From: Clostridia bacterium
Lineage (GTDB): Bacteria > Bacillota > Clostridia > Oscillospirales > UBA644
Direction: 5' to 3'
NCBI GenBank assembly: GCA_017621705.1
Contig: JAGASR010000034.1
Span: 122,427-186,426, forward strand
Length of the DNA: 64,000 nucleotides
Within the stretch, counting starts at the first letter, position 1. Each line of letters opens with the position of its first letter. Of the stretch, positions 33,545 through 41,963 are shown one piece after another. The translations under genes were made by a program, and so were the position numbers. The notes beneath the pieces were generated by a model. That model was not told where the DNA came from. It saw only the letters and a program-made list of their open reading frames with translations, and did no database searches.

Positions 33545-33639
33545 AATTCTTTTACGGAATTATTAATAATTATAATTCTTTTATGGAATTTTGTCAAGAG
33601 GTTTTTCGAATATAATTTTGTTAAGAGAAAATTATATTC
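33545..33639 (-). promoter_or_regulatory. Divergent control region of module 2
   Basis: On the - strand: TTGACA (33592-33597), 17-base spacer, TATAAT (33569-33574). Two copies of AATTCTTTTA(C/T)GGAATT lie at 33545-33561 (start site) and 33574-33590 (inside the spacer). A further perfect inverted repeat, GAATATAATTTT / AAAATTATATTC (33608-33619 and 33628-33639), precedes the XRE gene. Confidence 0.85.
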
Positions 33640-33652
33640 AGGGTGATTTTGA

Positions 33653-33901
33653 GTGAAGACACGTAAAAAAGAGTACGGCACGGCAAATCTCATCGGCAAA
33701 AATATCGAGACTTTACGTAAAGCAAAAGGCGTAAAACAGAAAGAATTCATTGCACGGCTTCAGACCGAGGGGTTGGATATTAATCCCACGAGCTACTCAA
33801 AACTTGAGGGACAGCTTCGACTTGCGACAGATAAAGAAGTGTATACCATTGCAAAACTTCTGAATGTAACTACCGACAGTCTTTTTGTTGATACAGAATA
33901 A
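33653..33901 (+). CDS. XRE-family repressor (module 2)
   Basis: 82 residues, GTG start with AGGGTGA 7 bases upstream. One HTH domain: NLIGKNIETLRKAKGVKQKE, FIARLQTEGLDINPTSYSKL, EGQLRLATDKEVYTIAKLLN. Similar in size and pattern to the module 1 repressor. Likely represses the divergent small membrane protein through the paired operators. Confidence 0.83.
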   Translation: MKTRKKEYGTANLIGKNIETLRKAKGVKQKEFIARLQTEGLDINPTSYSKLEGQLRLATDKEVYTIAKLLNVTTDSLFVDTE

Positions 33902-33905
33902 TAAT

Positions 33906-33930
33906 AAACCCGCACATCATGTGCGGGTTT
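33906..33930. terminator. Terminator after the module 2 repressor
   Basis: Perfect 12-bp inverted repeat AAACCCGCACAT / ATGTGCGGGTTT, loop of one base by perfect pairing (realistically 3-5). Confidence 0.75.
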
Positions 33931-33940
33931 AACCTTTAAT

Positions 33941-34477
33941 TTATCCTGCTATCTGCGCGATTCTCGTCCATTCTTCGAGGAAGTTTTCGACCTCATTTTC
34001 GGGGACGGATTTGAGAATATAGCCTCTCATGACGATAAGTCTGCCGAATTCTTTTACGTATTCTTTTTCTTCCTCAAAATTTGCGGCGTTGCCGAATTTT
34101 ACAGCCGCTGTTTCAAAATCTGCAAGATACTGCTGCCATTTATTCAGCGGTTTTTTGATCTCGCCGTAAAGAGAATCGTTTATCTCTTTCCATTCTTCGT
34201 TGAAAGATTTAAGCATACCGTCGTTTTCAGCCTGCTTTGCAAATCTGAATTTGTAGAGCGTGATAATGGCTTTTTCCTGCTTGAGTTCTTTTTCGGTATC
34301 AATGTTTTTTTCTTCGGATGCTCTGTACGCATTGTATTCTTCCGCGAAATCTTCAAATGTGTTCAGGTATTCTCTCCAACCGACAGTATCTTCAAACATC
34401 GGTTCGTAAGCGAAAGTGCTTACCGCGGCGGACAACGCAATGATGAGCGTGAGCATTAAAACGAGAGTTTTTTTCAT
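33941..34477 (-). CDS. Secreted helical protein, unknown function
   Basis: 178 residues from the ATG at 34477 (AAGGAGAATTATC upstream). Signal peptide MKKTLVLMLTLIIALSAAVS with cleavage near TFA-YE. The mature part is rich in Trp, Glu and Lys helices: WREYLNTFEDFAEEYNAY, KPLNKWQQYLADFETAAVKF, VENFLEEWTRIAQ. The same W-(K/R)-x-Y-hydrophobic pattern recurs in the secreted protein at 46614-47201, so the two may be distant paralogues. No enzyme motif. Confidence 0.7.
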   Translation of the reverse strand: MKKTLVLMLTLIIALSAAVSTFAYEPMFEDTVGWREYLNTFEDFAEEYNAYRASEEKNIDTEKELKQEKAIITLYKFRFAKQAENDGMLKSFNEEWKEINDSLYGEIKKPLNKWQQYLADFETAAVKFGNAANFEEEKEYVKEFGRLIVMRGYILKSVPENEVENFLEEWTRIAQIAG

Positions 34478-34649
34478 GATAATTCTCCTTTTTGATGATT
34501 TTTTAAGGTACTCTTCTTCCCTTTTACCTATATAACCGTAAAAAGGCAAAAAATGTCACGCACAAAAAACGTATTTTAAAAATTTTTTTCATCTTTCCCG
34601 TTTCGCATCATATAATGGTGGTAGCATAGCTTTATCGGGAGGGATAAGA

Positions 34650-36731
34650 TTGATATTAACTTTCTGGCAGGCGGCGGCGGTCGTCGTTTCGGCGCTTGCC
34701 TTTATCGTTGCCTACCGCTTTTATCGGTGGGTTTTTGCGTTGCCGCAGGAAAATGCGCGGATAACGTCGGTCGGGGGACTGATAAAAAACGGCGCCGACA
34801 CGTTCATGCGCAGGGAGTATTCCGTACTTGCAAAATTTGTGCTCGTCGCAGGGCTGTTTATTCTGATGTTTCTGCCTGCGCCCGTGTGGAAAAGCGGAGT
34901 TTATCCGAACGTCATAATGGCGGTCTCGTTCGCATTCGGGGCGCTTTTTTCGGCGATCGCAGGTAAGATCGGCATCAAAATTGCGACTGTCGCCAATATG
35001 AAAGCCGCCGAGGCGGCAGTAAAAGGCATCGCCCCTGCGTTCTTGGCAGGTTTTCGGGGCGGCGCTGTAATGGGTATGGCGGTCGTCGGCACGAGCCTTC
35101 TTGGTGTTACGGCTGTTCTGACTTTGACGGGTGATACTTCCGCCGTGCTGGGCTTCTCGTTCGGTGCTTCTTCTCTCGCTCTTTTTGCAAAAGCAGGCGG
35201 CGGTATCTTTACGAAAACCGCTGATATCAGCGCCGATCTTGTCGGCAAAGTCGAGCTTGGAATTCCCGAAGACGATCCCCGAAATCCTGCGGTCATTGCC
35301 GATAATGTCGGTGATAACGTCGGCGACGTCGCAGGTATGGGCGCCGATCTTTTCGATTCCAACGTCGCCTCCATGTCCGCGGCTCTTGTCATGGCGACAG
35401 CCCTCGATGCAGGCACGGGCGAGAAGATCAACACGGCGGCGGTCTTCTGCTATTCCGCGCTCGGACTTCTGGCATCCGTCATAGGCGTACTTTGCGCGAA
35501 AATGGGAAAGAAAAAGAACCCCACTTTCGCCCTCAATTCGGGAACTTACACCACCACGTTCCTCTTCGCTCTCCTTACCGCCGTTGCGACCCACTTTTTC
35601 GGCTTTGAATGGCGGCTGTGGGGTGCTTCTGCAGTCGGTCTCGGTGTCGGGCTCATCATCGGGCTTGCGACCGATTATTTTACGGATGATCGCCGCTCGC
35701 CTGTTCGCCGTGTCGCAAAAGCGTCCGCTTCGGGGCCTGCGTTTACGATCATGTCGGGACTTTCTTACGGTTTTATAAGCGTCCTTCCTGCGCTGATCGG
35801 CATCGGCGTTTCGGCTCTCGTTTCGTATAAACTTTGCGAGCCGCTCGGCGAGGGATATGCGATGTTCGGCATTTCGATGGCGGCGGTCGGCATGCTTTCG
35901 ATCGTCGGAATAATCGTTTCGAACGATGCTTACGGCCCGATCGTCGATAATGCGCGCGGACTTGCGGAGATGGGCGGCCTCGGCGACGAGGTTATTTCCG
36001 TTACAGACGAACTCGACAGCGCCGGAAACACCGTCAAAGCAATAACGAAAGGTTTTGCGATCGGCGCCGCGGGTCTGACGGTCATCTCTCTTCTCGGCGC
36101 TTTCATCAGCGAGGTCAATACTGCCGCCGCGGAGCTCGGAGTTATGGGAATCACGGGCTTTGATATTACGGATCCCGTCGTATTCTTCGGAATGCTTGTC
36201 GGCGCGGCGATCCCTCCCGTTTTTTCTGCGATGCTCATGCTCGGTGTCGATAAAAACGCACAGCGCATGGTTGCGGAAATCCACCGCCAGTTCCGCGAGA
36301 TCGTTGGTCTCAAAGAGGGCAGGGCAGGGGTCATGCCCGAGTACGGAAAATGCATCGATATCGCAACTTCGGGCGCACTCCGCGAACTCATTCCTGCAGG
36401 TCTTATGGCGATTTTTTCGACGCTTGCGGTCGGTTTTATCGGCGGCGTTGCGGCAATCGGCGGTTTTTTGACGGGAAATATCGTCAGCGGCCTCGTTTTT
36501 GCGATGTTTATGTCCAACTCGGGCGGCCTTTGGGATAACTCGAAAAAATATATTGAATCGGGTGCCGAGGGCGGTCGAGGTTCGCAGGCGCATAAAAGCG
36601 CAGTCGTCGGCGACACGGTCGGAGACCCGTTCAAAGATACCGCAGGCCCCTCGATCAACACCCAGATCACCGTCGTTTCGCTCGTCGCTTCTCTTGTTTC
36701 GACGCTTTTTCTGACGTTTTCTGTGTTTTAA
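34650..36731 (+). CDS. hppA: Membrane-bound H+-translocating pyrophosphatase
   Basis: Hydrolyses pyrophosphate and pumps H+ (or Na+) across the membrane. 693 residues, about 16 membrane helices. Substrate motifs GGGIFTKTADISADLVGKVE (near 190), GIPEDDPRNPAVIADNVGDN, VGDVAGMGADLFDS and GDTVGDPFKDTAGPSIN are intact. Near residue 460, GNTVKAITKGFAIG has Lys where K+-dependent enzymes have Ala, which points to the K+-independent H+-pumping class. TTG start at 34650 with GGGAGGG 4 bases before. A 694-residue opposite-strand frame is a shadow. Confidence 0.93.
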   Translation: MILTFWQAAAVVVSALAFIVAYRFYRWVFALPQENARITSVGGLIKNGADTFMRREYSVLAKFVLVAGLFILMFLPAPVWKSGVYPNVIMAVSFAFGALFSAIAGKIGIKIATVANMKAAEAAVKGIAPAFLAGFRGGAVMGMAVVGTSLLGVTAVLTLTGDTSAVLGFSFGASSLALFAKAGGGIFTKTADISADLVGKVELGIPEDDPRNPAVIADNVGDNVGDVAGMGADLFDSNVASMSAALVMATALDAGTGEKINTAAVFCYSALGLLASVIGVLCAKMGKKKNPTFALNSGTYTTTFLFALLTAVATHFFGFEWRLWGASAVGLGVGLIIGLATDYFTDDRRSPVRRVAKASASGPAFTIMSGLSYGFISVLPALIGIGVSALVSYKLCEPLGEGYAMFGISMAAVGMLSIVGIIVSNDAYGPIVDNARGLAEMGGLGDEVISVTDELDSAGNTVKAITKGFAIGAAGLTVISLLGAFISEVNTAAAELGVMGITGFDITDPVVFFGMLVGAAIPPVFSAMLMLGVDKNAQRMVAEIHRQFREIVGLKEGRAGVMPEYGKCIDIATSGALRELIPAGLMAIFSTLAVGFIGGVAAIGGFLTGNIVSGLVFAMFMSNSGGLWDNSKKYIESGAEGGRGSQAHKSAVVGDTVGDPFKDTAGPSINTQITVVSLVASLVSTLFLTFSVF

Positions 36732-36739
36732 AATAAACA

Positions 36740-36778
36740 AAGGACAGATTTCTTTACGATTTCTGTCCTTGTTTTTTT
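36740..36778. terminator. Terminator after hppA
   Basis: AAGGACAGA / TCTGTCCTT stem followed by GTTTTTTT. Lies right at the convergent end of the SLOG gene. Confidence 0.75.
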
Positions 36779-37217
36779 AGTCGGATATGTTTATTATGTT
36801 CAAGCCTTTCTTTTCTGCTGTTTCCTTGAATTTTGCCGCCCCTCCGATATTATTTTTAACGTATGTTACGACTACGCTTGATCGTTCTATCATCCGGTGA
36901 TTTCTTTTATCTATTGCAAAACGGCGTGGCACTTTTGCGAGTTTTTCGGGAAAAATGGTATCAGAATAGTCGTCGTTTTCTTTTATTTTGTTTTCTATGG
37001 GTAAATAGGATAAAACGACTGCGTAATTGATTTGCGGATAATCTTTTTTTAGTTCCTTTAATGTTTTTCTGACTATTGTATCATATTCTCCGTTGTTTCC
37101 CACATAAAAATTTGTCGCTCCGTTTTCTGCAATCAACTTTTGCAGAATTTCTTTTAATTTTCTTTTTATTTCTTCATTGCCGCAGATCTTTCTGTGTCCA
37201 AAAAAAGAGACAGTCAT
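36777..37217 (-). CDS. SLOG-superfamily (DUF1273-like) protein
   Basis: 146 residues. VSFFGHRKICGNEEIKRKLK, FYVGNNGEYDTIVRKTLKEL, YSDTIFPEKLAKVPRRFAID, KRNHRMIERSSVVVTYVKNN and GGAAKFKETAEKKGLNIIN are the landmarks of this Rossmann-like family. SLOG domains bind nucleotide-derived ligands and often occur in conflict systems; stand-alone forms like this have no known role. Divergent from an XRE repressor, with two palindromes in its promoter. Confidence 0.83.
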   Translation of the reverse strand: MTVSFFGHRKICGNEEIKRKLKEILQKLIAENGATNFYVGNNGEYDTIVRKTLKELKKDYPQINYAVVLSYLPIENKIKENDDYSDTIFPEKLAKVPRRFAIDKRNHRMIERSSVVVTYVKNNIGGAAKFKETAEKKGLNIINISD

Positions 37218-37253
37218 ATTTCTCTCCGTAAATTTTCTTTGTAAAATATTAGT

Positions 37254-37308
37254 ATATATCCTATTAGGATATATGAATTATTTTAACATATCCGAAAAGG
37301 ATATACAA
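37254..37308 (-). promoter_or_regulatory. Divergent control region of module 3
   Basis: On the - strand: TTGTAT (37303-37308), 17-base spacer, TAAAAT (37280-37285). Operator 1 is a perfect inverted repeat, ATATATCCTA / TAGGATATAT (37254-37274), at the start site. Operator 2, ATATCC-GAAAA-GGATAT (37288-37304), fills the spacer. Same placement as in module 2. Confidence 0.85.
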
Positions 37309-37349
37309 TAAGAATATATGAATTTTTCGAAACATTTAAGGAGAACCTT

Positions 37350-37685
37350 ATGCAGATAGATTACGAGGCGATCGGCAACCGTATTCGACAGATCAGAGTT
37401 GAAAAACAATGGACACAGGCTTTTCTCGCAGAAAAATCAGGTATTGAGCCGTCAAATATTTCTCATATCGAGCGTGCCGCAACAAAATTAAGCTTGCCGA
37501 CTCTTATAAATATTGCAAACGCACTTGAGGTGACGCTTGACGAGCTGGTTTACGGAAATCTCGTCAAAAGCGACCATATTTCTGTAAAAATAATCGACGA
37601 ACTGCTTTCCGATTGCTCTTCCGAAGAACTTATGGCGGTCGCGGAAATCGTAAAAACAACAAAAAATATTTTAAGAAACAGATAA
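37350..37685 (+). CDS. XRE-family repressor (module 3)
   Basis: 111 residues. HTH at 5-62: IGNRIRQIRVEKQWTQAFLA, EKSGIEPSNISHIERAATKL, SLPTLINIANALEVTLDELV. The C-terminal ~45 residues (HISVKIIDELLSDCSSEELM) may be a small dimer or ligand part. AAGGAGAACC precedes the ATG. Divergent from the SLOG gene. Confidence 0.87.
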   Translation: MQIDYEAIGNRIRQIRVEKQWTQAFLAEKSGIEPSNISHIERAATKLSLPTLINIANALEVTLDELVYGNLVKSDHISVKIIDELLSDCSSEELMAVAEIVKTTKNILRNR

Positions 37686-37687
37686 AA

Positions 37688-37715
37688 AACGGATCTTCAT
37701 AATTGAAGATCCGTT
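37688..37715. terminator. Bidirectional terminator
   Basis: AACGGATCTTC-(6)-GAAGATCCGTT between the convergent XRE and GH35 genes, T/A runs on both sides. Confidence 0.8.
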
Positions 37716-37721
37716 TTACGC

Positions 37722-39806
37722 TTAAAATTCCAAAGTTTTAACTTCCATTGCCGCGAGTTCGACGTTCTTCCAGGTGTGTTCGCCGACGGTGATATCGGTC
37801 GACTGTGCGCCCGAATAGAGATTCATAACGAAAATGATGCCGTGACCGTCTTCTTTTCTGAAAAGTGAGGTGAAGATCTGACGGTTGGAGTGCTCGACTG
37901 TCGGTTTTGCGCCGAGATATCTGACGATCTCTCTGATCATATCGACGTGGGCGTTCTGCTCGAGCTGATAGCTGAAGCCTGCGTAAATGACTTCGCCGTT
38001 ACCGACTTTTCTTGAAACGATCGTGGGCTTTTCAGCGGTGCCGATAACAGTATCCTTGCCCTCTTCGGGAATGATCGCGCGTTTGTAGCCGATGCTGTAA
38101 ACACGTTCGTCCATGAAGCTTACGGACGTCGAATGAATGCTCGAGAACGGCTCTGTTTTAATGCCGATATAATCGCGCAGGAGAGTGCAGGGATCGTAAT
38201 TTTCATCGAGAGACGGCAGAATGGGAAGAATGAAAAGTTTTCCGCCGTTTTCGAGGAATTTGATGATATTTTCCTGCGCTTTTCTCGAAAGCGTTTCGGG
38301 TGCGCCGAGAATGAGCGGTTTATCCGTATCGGGGACAAAATTTGAGATATCGCAAAGCTCGGGAGCGTATTCCGAAGCGTAAAGCGAATAGATAAGGCCG
38401 TGCTTCATGAAATAATACGCCGCATCCTGGCTGAATTCGCCGTTATAGCCGAACTGATTTGAGCGGATAAACTCGGCTTCGTATGCGATACGGACGGAGC
38501 TTACCATTTCCGCGGACTGGAGCCAGCGGTGCTCATCGAGGAATTTGCCGAATTTCTGCGCCGCATAGTATGTGCGGTTGATTCTGCCGTCGGCGTGGAT
38601 AAATGCATCGTAGTCGTAAACATCGGCGGTGCTTCCCGTATTTTTGAAGTTGATACCGCCCGTGTAGATATAGTAGTTAAGACCCTTTACGCCGACCGCA
38701 ATGTTGAGCATGTACCATGCGAGCAGGTCTTCGGGCAAGATAGGCGGAAAATTCGAGAGCGAGCCGCCCGGCATTTCCATGATCGTCGGCGCCATGCCGA
38801 GATTTCGGAGCGATTCAACGGAAAACAGCAGATTTGCGGCATACTGCGGAGTGGGGTTATTGTAGGTCGAATTCTGGGAAAGACAGTAATAATGGTCGGT
38901 CGCAAGGAGCATACCGCCGAATTTATCGTATCTCGGCAGCATTTTTTCGAAATAGCCGATCATATTATGATTTGCGGCATTGTGGCAAAGCGGACTGTCG
39001 ATACCGTCTTCACGGAGCCAGCCACAGAGGATCTCCATATATTCGCCGCAAAGTTCGAGATAAAATTCGAACATATCCTTGCTGCACTTCGAAGCGTAAA
39101 TATTTGAGGAATTACGGCCAATCGGGTACGCATCCTTCATCGATGCCCAGTCGGTATTATAATTTTCGTTGATCTTTTCGAGACTGCCGTAACGGTCGAG
39201 CAGGAATTTTGCGTATCTGCCGTCTTCTTTTCCGAATTCGCAGGTCTCGGGGTTATAGTCGATCGAGCCTGACCAGATATGCGTTCCCATAAGCTCGTTA
39301 TCGACCTGAACAAGGAAGATCGGGCCGCCGTTCGATGCAAGATACGGTCTTACAACATCCGCAAAAGCTTTGTAGTACGGACGTGCCTTTTCGAGGAAAG
39401 TCGGGTGCATATACGATGCGGAGTTGAGGCACGAACCGTCGATCCTGCGTGCAAAAACTTCGGGGTATTTATCGAATACCCATTCGGGAATACCGCCGTT
39501 AATAAGCTCGGAATAAACGTACGGTCCGGGACGCACGATAACCGCAAGGTCGAGCTTTTTGCAGAGCTCTAAAAATGCCGTAAGGTCGCGCTGCGGACAG
39601 TCGTCGAACTGAATATCTCCTTCAGTTTCTTCATGAACTATCCACGGAACGTATGTCGCAACGCAGTTTCCGTACATTTCTTTGAGCTGAATGAGCCTCG
39701 TTTCCCAGTCTTCGTGCGGAACGCGGAAATAGTGAAACTCGCCCGAGACGAGAAATCTCTCTTCACCGTCAAAATAATATTTCTGATCTTTTATCTCAAC
39801 TTTCAT
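37722..39806 (-). CDS. Glycoside hydrolase family 35, probable beta-galactosidase
   Basis: 694 residues, no signal peptide. LVSGEFHYFRVPHEDWETRL, then LKEMYGNCVATYVPWIVHEE, VIVRPGPYVYSELINGGIPE and GGPIFLVQVDNELMG match the GH35 barrel; the NE glutamate of QVDNE (about residue 175) is the expected acid/base. Later part: DTDKPLILGAPETLSRKAQE and a GATase-like/beta region. ATG at 39806 is the first methionine of the family-like sequence; a GTG at 39818 is possible because a hairpin (39819-39838) separates it from AAAGGTA. Releases beta-linked galactose. Confidence 0.85.
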   Translation of the reverse strand: MKVEIKDQKYYFDGEERFLVSGEFHYFRVPHEDWETRLIQLKEMYGNCVATYVPWIVHEETEGDIQFDDCPQRDLTAFLELCKKLDLAVIVRPGPYVYSELINGGIPEWVFDKYPEVFARRIDGSCLNSASYMHPTFLEKARPYYKAFADVVRPYLASNGGPIFLVQVDNELMGTHIWSGSIDYNPETCEFGKEDGRYAKFLLDRYGSLEKINENYNTDWASMKDAYPIGRNSSNIYASKCSKDMFEFYLELCGEYMEILCGWLREDGIDSPLCHNAANHNMIGYFEKMLPRYDKFGGMLLATDHYYCLSQNSTYNNPTPQYAANLLFSVESLRNLGMAPTIMEMPGGSLSNFPPILPEDLLAWYMLNIAVGVKGLNYYIYTGGINFKNTGSTADVYDYDAFIHADGRINRTYYAAQKFGKFLDEHRWLQSAEMVSSVRIAYEAEFIRSNQFGYNGEFSQDAAYYFMKHGLIYSLYASEYAPELCDISNFVPDTDKPLILGAPETLSRKAQENIIKFLENGGKLFILPILPSLDENYDPCTLLRDYIGIKTEPFSSIHSTSVSFMDERVYSIGYKRAIIPEEGKDTVIGTAEKPTIVSRKVGNGEVIYAGFSYQLEQNAHVDMIREIVRYLGAKPTVEHSNRQIFTSLFRKEDGHGIIFVMNLYSGAQSTDITVGEHTWKNVELAAMEVKTLEF

Positions 39807-39818
39807 AATTAAAACCAC

Positions 39819-39936
39819 GGCTTTCGTTTTCGAAAGCCTACCTTTCTGTTGTTATTGGGACTGGTTTTGGTACAAAATTGCTGTTGTTCAAACAGCAAAA
39901 GTCACAAAACACGTTTGAAAGATTTATCTTTCAAAC
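39819..39936 (-). promoter_or_regulatory. Leader of the GH35 gene with three hairpins
   Basis: Read on the - strand: GTTTGAAAGA-(4)-TCTTTCAAAC (39913-39936), TTGCTGTT-(5)-AACAGCAA (39878-39898), then AAAGGTA and directly GGCTTTCG-AAAA-CGAAAGCC (39819-39838) in front of the start codon. The last stem lies between ribosome-binding site and start, so folding would bring the two together. Confidence 0.6.
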
Positions 39937-40007
39937 TTTGCCCTCCGGATTTTTTTTAATTATAACATTGTTTTAACGGACTGTCAAGGATTGTTTTCCG
40001 CAAAAAA

Positions 40008-40033
40008 ATATTCCCCCGAAAACGAGGGAATAT
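40008..40033 (-). terminator. Terminator of the GH31-alaX-SDR-DUF3810 operon
   Basis: ATATTCCC / GGGAATAT stem; on the - strand it is followed by TTTTTTTGCGG. A near copy ends the gene at 50858 (50814-50841). Confidence 0.8.
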
Positions 40034-40039
40034 CTGTTT

Positions 40040-41176
40040 TTATTCGTTTGTTTCAATATCTTCTTCGACGGTCTCTTCTTCGGCTTTCGGGATTTCAAGG
40101 CCGTTATTTCTGAACTCTGAAATGAGAAGATCGACCATTCTGCCGTAACTTTTAACGCCGTCTTTCTGATCGTTCGCCTTGAGGTAAAGATCGTTTACGC
40201 TGTCCGAAATTTCGGCAACGGGGCCTTCGTATTTCGCCCAGTATTTATTTTTTTCGGAAATATCTTTCTTGACGTCGTCGCTCAGTCCGTCAATGATCTG
40301 ACGGCAAAGCTCAGGGTCGTATTTATTCAGCGCCGATGCGGTGTGCGAATATGCGAGCATCAGGCCCGAATAGATAAATTCGGGGTCGCCGCTCTGCATG
40401 CAGGAGAGAAATGCGATAAAATTCGCCTCGTCCTCTCTCATATTGCCGCGCAGATGCGCAAGTTCGTGGCACATCGTCGACGGGATCGAGATCTTCGGGA
40501 TCGTCTCGTTGACGTTTGCCTCATAAGTAAACGGGAAGAAAAAGCCCGTGATGCGGCTCATCGACATGAAACCGAAAAACGAAACGGGTTTGGGGCCGCC
40601 GTATTCTCCCGAAAGAGAGGGGTATTTTTCCGAAAGTTTCGCAATGCTCTCGGCGGCAATTTCTGCGTTCTCCGAAAAAGAGCGATAATTGCCGTCAAAA
40701 TTTTCTTCGGCTTCGTTAATACGCAAAACGATCTCCGAAAGCAGTTCCGAAAGCTCTTTTGTCGTCGCCCCCGTAACTTCTATGCCCTCGGTTTCGGCAA
40801 ATGACGGACGGTAGTAGTTTATGCCGCACGTCACGCTGAAGAAAAAGACGATCATCGAAAAAATACAGACGATATTAACGATATACGTCAGAATACGCTT
40901 GAACCGTCCGCCCGCAAAAATCAGACCGAGGATGGTCGTCAATGTGTAAAAAACAAGCAGCGCCGCAATGACGGTAAGAATTATCTGCGCAATCGAGATC
41001 TCCGTCATCGAAAAAAGGTAGTTTAGCGAGCCCGAAAGGATCGGGTAGATGTTTTTCGAATACGTTTCGCAGAATTCGGGGTTGGTTTTGGCTTGCCAGA
41101 TGATTATAAACGCGATCGGCAACAGGATAAGCACCCACAGGCGCTTGAAGCTGAAAGTTTCGGAGTTATTTTTCAT
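40040..41176 (-). CDS. DUF3810-type membrane protein with HExxH motif
   Basis: 378 residues. Three N-terminal helices (LWVLILLPIAFIIIW; ISIAQIILTVIAALLVFYTL; IVNIVCIFSMIVFFFSVTCG), then an external region with STMCHELAHLRGNMREDEAN (H-E-L-A-H plus a downstream Glu-Asp, a zinc metallopeptidase pattern) and an acidic tail. Catalysis is not proven for this family. Start at 41176 overlaps the SDR gene end by 11 bases; last gene of the operon. Confidence 0.82.
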   Translation of the reverse strand: MKNNSETFSFKRLWVLILLPIAFIIIWQAKTNPEFCETYSKNIYPILSGSLNYLFSMTEISIAQIILTVIAALLVFYTLTTILGLIFAGGRFKRILTYIVNIVCIFSMIVFFFSVTCGINYYRPSFAETEGIEVTGATTKELSELLSEIVLRINEAEENFDGNYRSFSENAEIAAESIAKLSEKYPSLSGEYGGPKPVSFFGFMSMSRITGFFFPFTYEANVNETIPKISIPSTMCHELAHLRGNMREDEANFIAFLSCMQSGDPEFIYSGLMLAYSHTASALNKYDPELCRQIIDGLSDDVKKDISEKNKYWAKYEGPVAEISDSVNDLYLKANDQKDGVKSYGRMVDLLISEFRNNGLEIPKAEEETVEEDIETNE

Positions 41177-41930
41177 CGGCGCCGAACTTCTTTCGCTGGG
41201 TATTATATGCAAAGAACATCTGTAGATTTTCGGGCGCGAGCTTTGCAAGAACTCTGCCTGCTTTCGTCGAAAAGCCCGGAACGATAACTTTCTGCTTTGC
41301 AAACATCTTTTTGATCGCGTATTCAGCAACAAATTCGCTCGAAAGCATCGGGAGACTGAATTTTACGTTTGCCACCTCGTCGAAATTCGTCTTTATCGGA
41401 CCCGGACAAAGCGAACCGATATAGACTTTCGAGCCTTCGCGCTTTAGTTCGTATGCGACAGCCTGCGTGAGGCGGTGGATATACGCTTTTGATGCGTAAT
41501 ACGATGAGAAAAGCGGACCCGGCAGGAATGCCGCCGACGATGCGACGTTTAAAATATATCCCGAATTTCTCTCTTTCATATCGCGCAGAAAAAGCTTCAT
41601 CATCATATGCATTGCCGTGACGTTCGTTGCGATCATATCGGTCTCACGGTCGAGATCCGTATCGCAAAAACGTCCGAAAACGCCGAAACCTGCGTTGTTT
41701 ATAAGAATATCTATCTTGCGGTCACGCAGTTTACCGTAAAGCTCATAGATATTTTCTTTTTTCGAAAGGTCGCAGCTTATGACTTCGACGGGGACGGAAA
41801 GTTCGTTTTTCAACGCTTCCATCGGCTCCGTACGTCTTGCGACAAGGATGAGCGAAACGCCTTTTTTCGCAAGGACACGTGCCATATCTCTGCCGATGCC
41901 CGAGCTTGCGCCCGTGATAAGAGCAGTCAT
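41166..41930 (-). CDS. Short-chain dehydrogenase/reductase
   Basis: 254 residues. Cofactor motif TGASSGIGRDMAR at residues 6-18, NNAGFGVFG (NNAG), catalytic serine in ILNVASSAAFL and Y-Y-A-S-K (Tyr-x-x-x-Lys), then CPGPIKTNF. VARRTEP after beta 2 suggests NADP preference. Classical ketoreductase-like SDR; substrate unknown. AAGGAGAAG precedes the ATG. It lies 33 bases after alaX and overlaps DUF3810. Confidence 0.9.
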   Translation of the reverse strand: MTALITGASSGIGRDMARVLAKKGVSLILVARRTEPMEALKNELSVPVEVISCDLSKKENIYELYGKLRDRKIDILINNAGFGVFGRFCDTDLDRETDMIATNVTAMHMMMKLFLRDMKERNSGYILNVASSAAFLPGPLFSSYYASKAYIHRLTQAVAYELKREGSKVYIGSLCPGPIKTNFDEVANVKFSLPMLSSEFVAEYAIKKMFAKQKVIVPGFSTKAGRVLAKLAPENLQMFFAYNTQRKKFGADEK

Positions 41931-41963
41931 TTTCTTCTCCTTTAGTTTTGTTGTGTGTGTTGT

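Noticed and set aside
34656..36740. 694-residue open frame on the - strand
   Set aside because: Antisense to hppA, whose pyrophosphatase motifs are intact. Arg/His/Asp-rich shadow.
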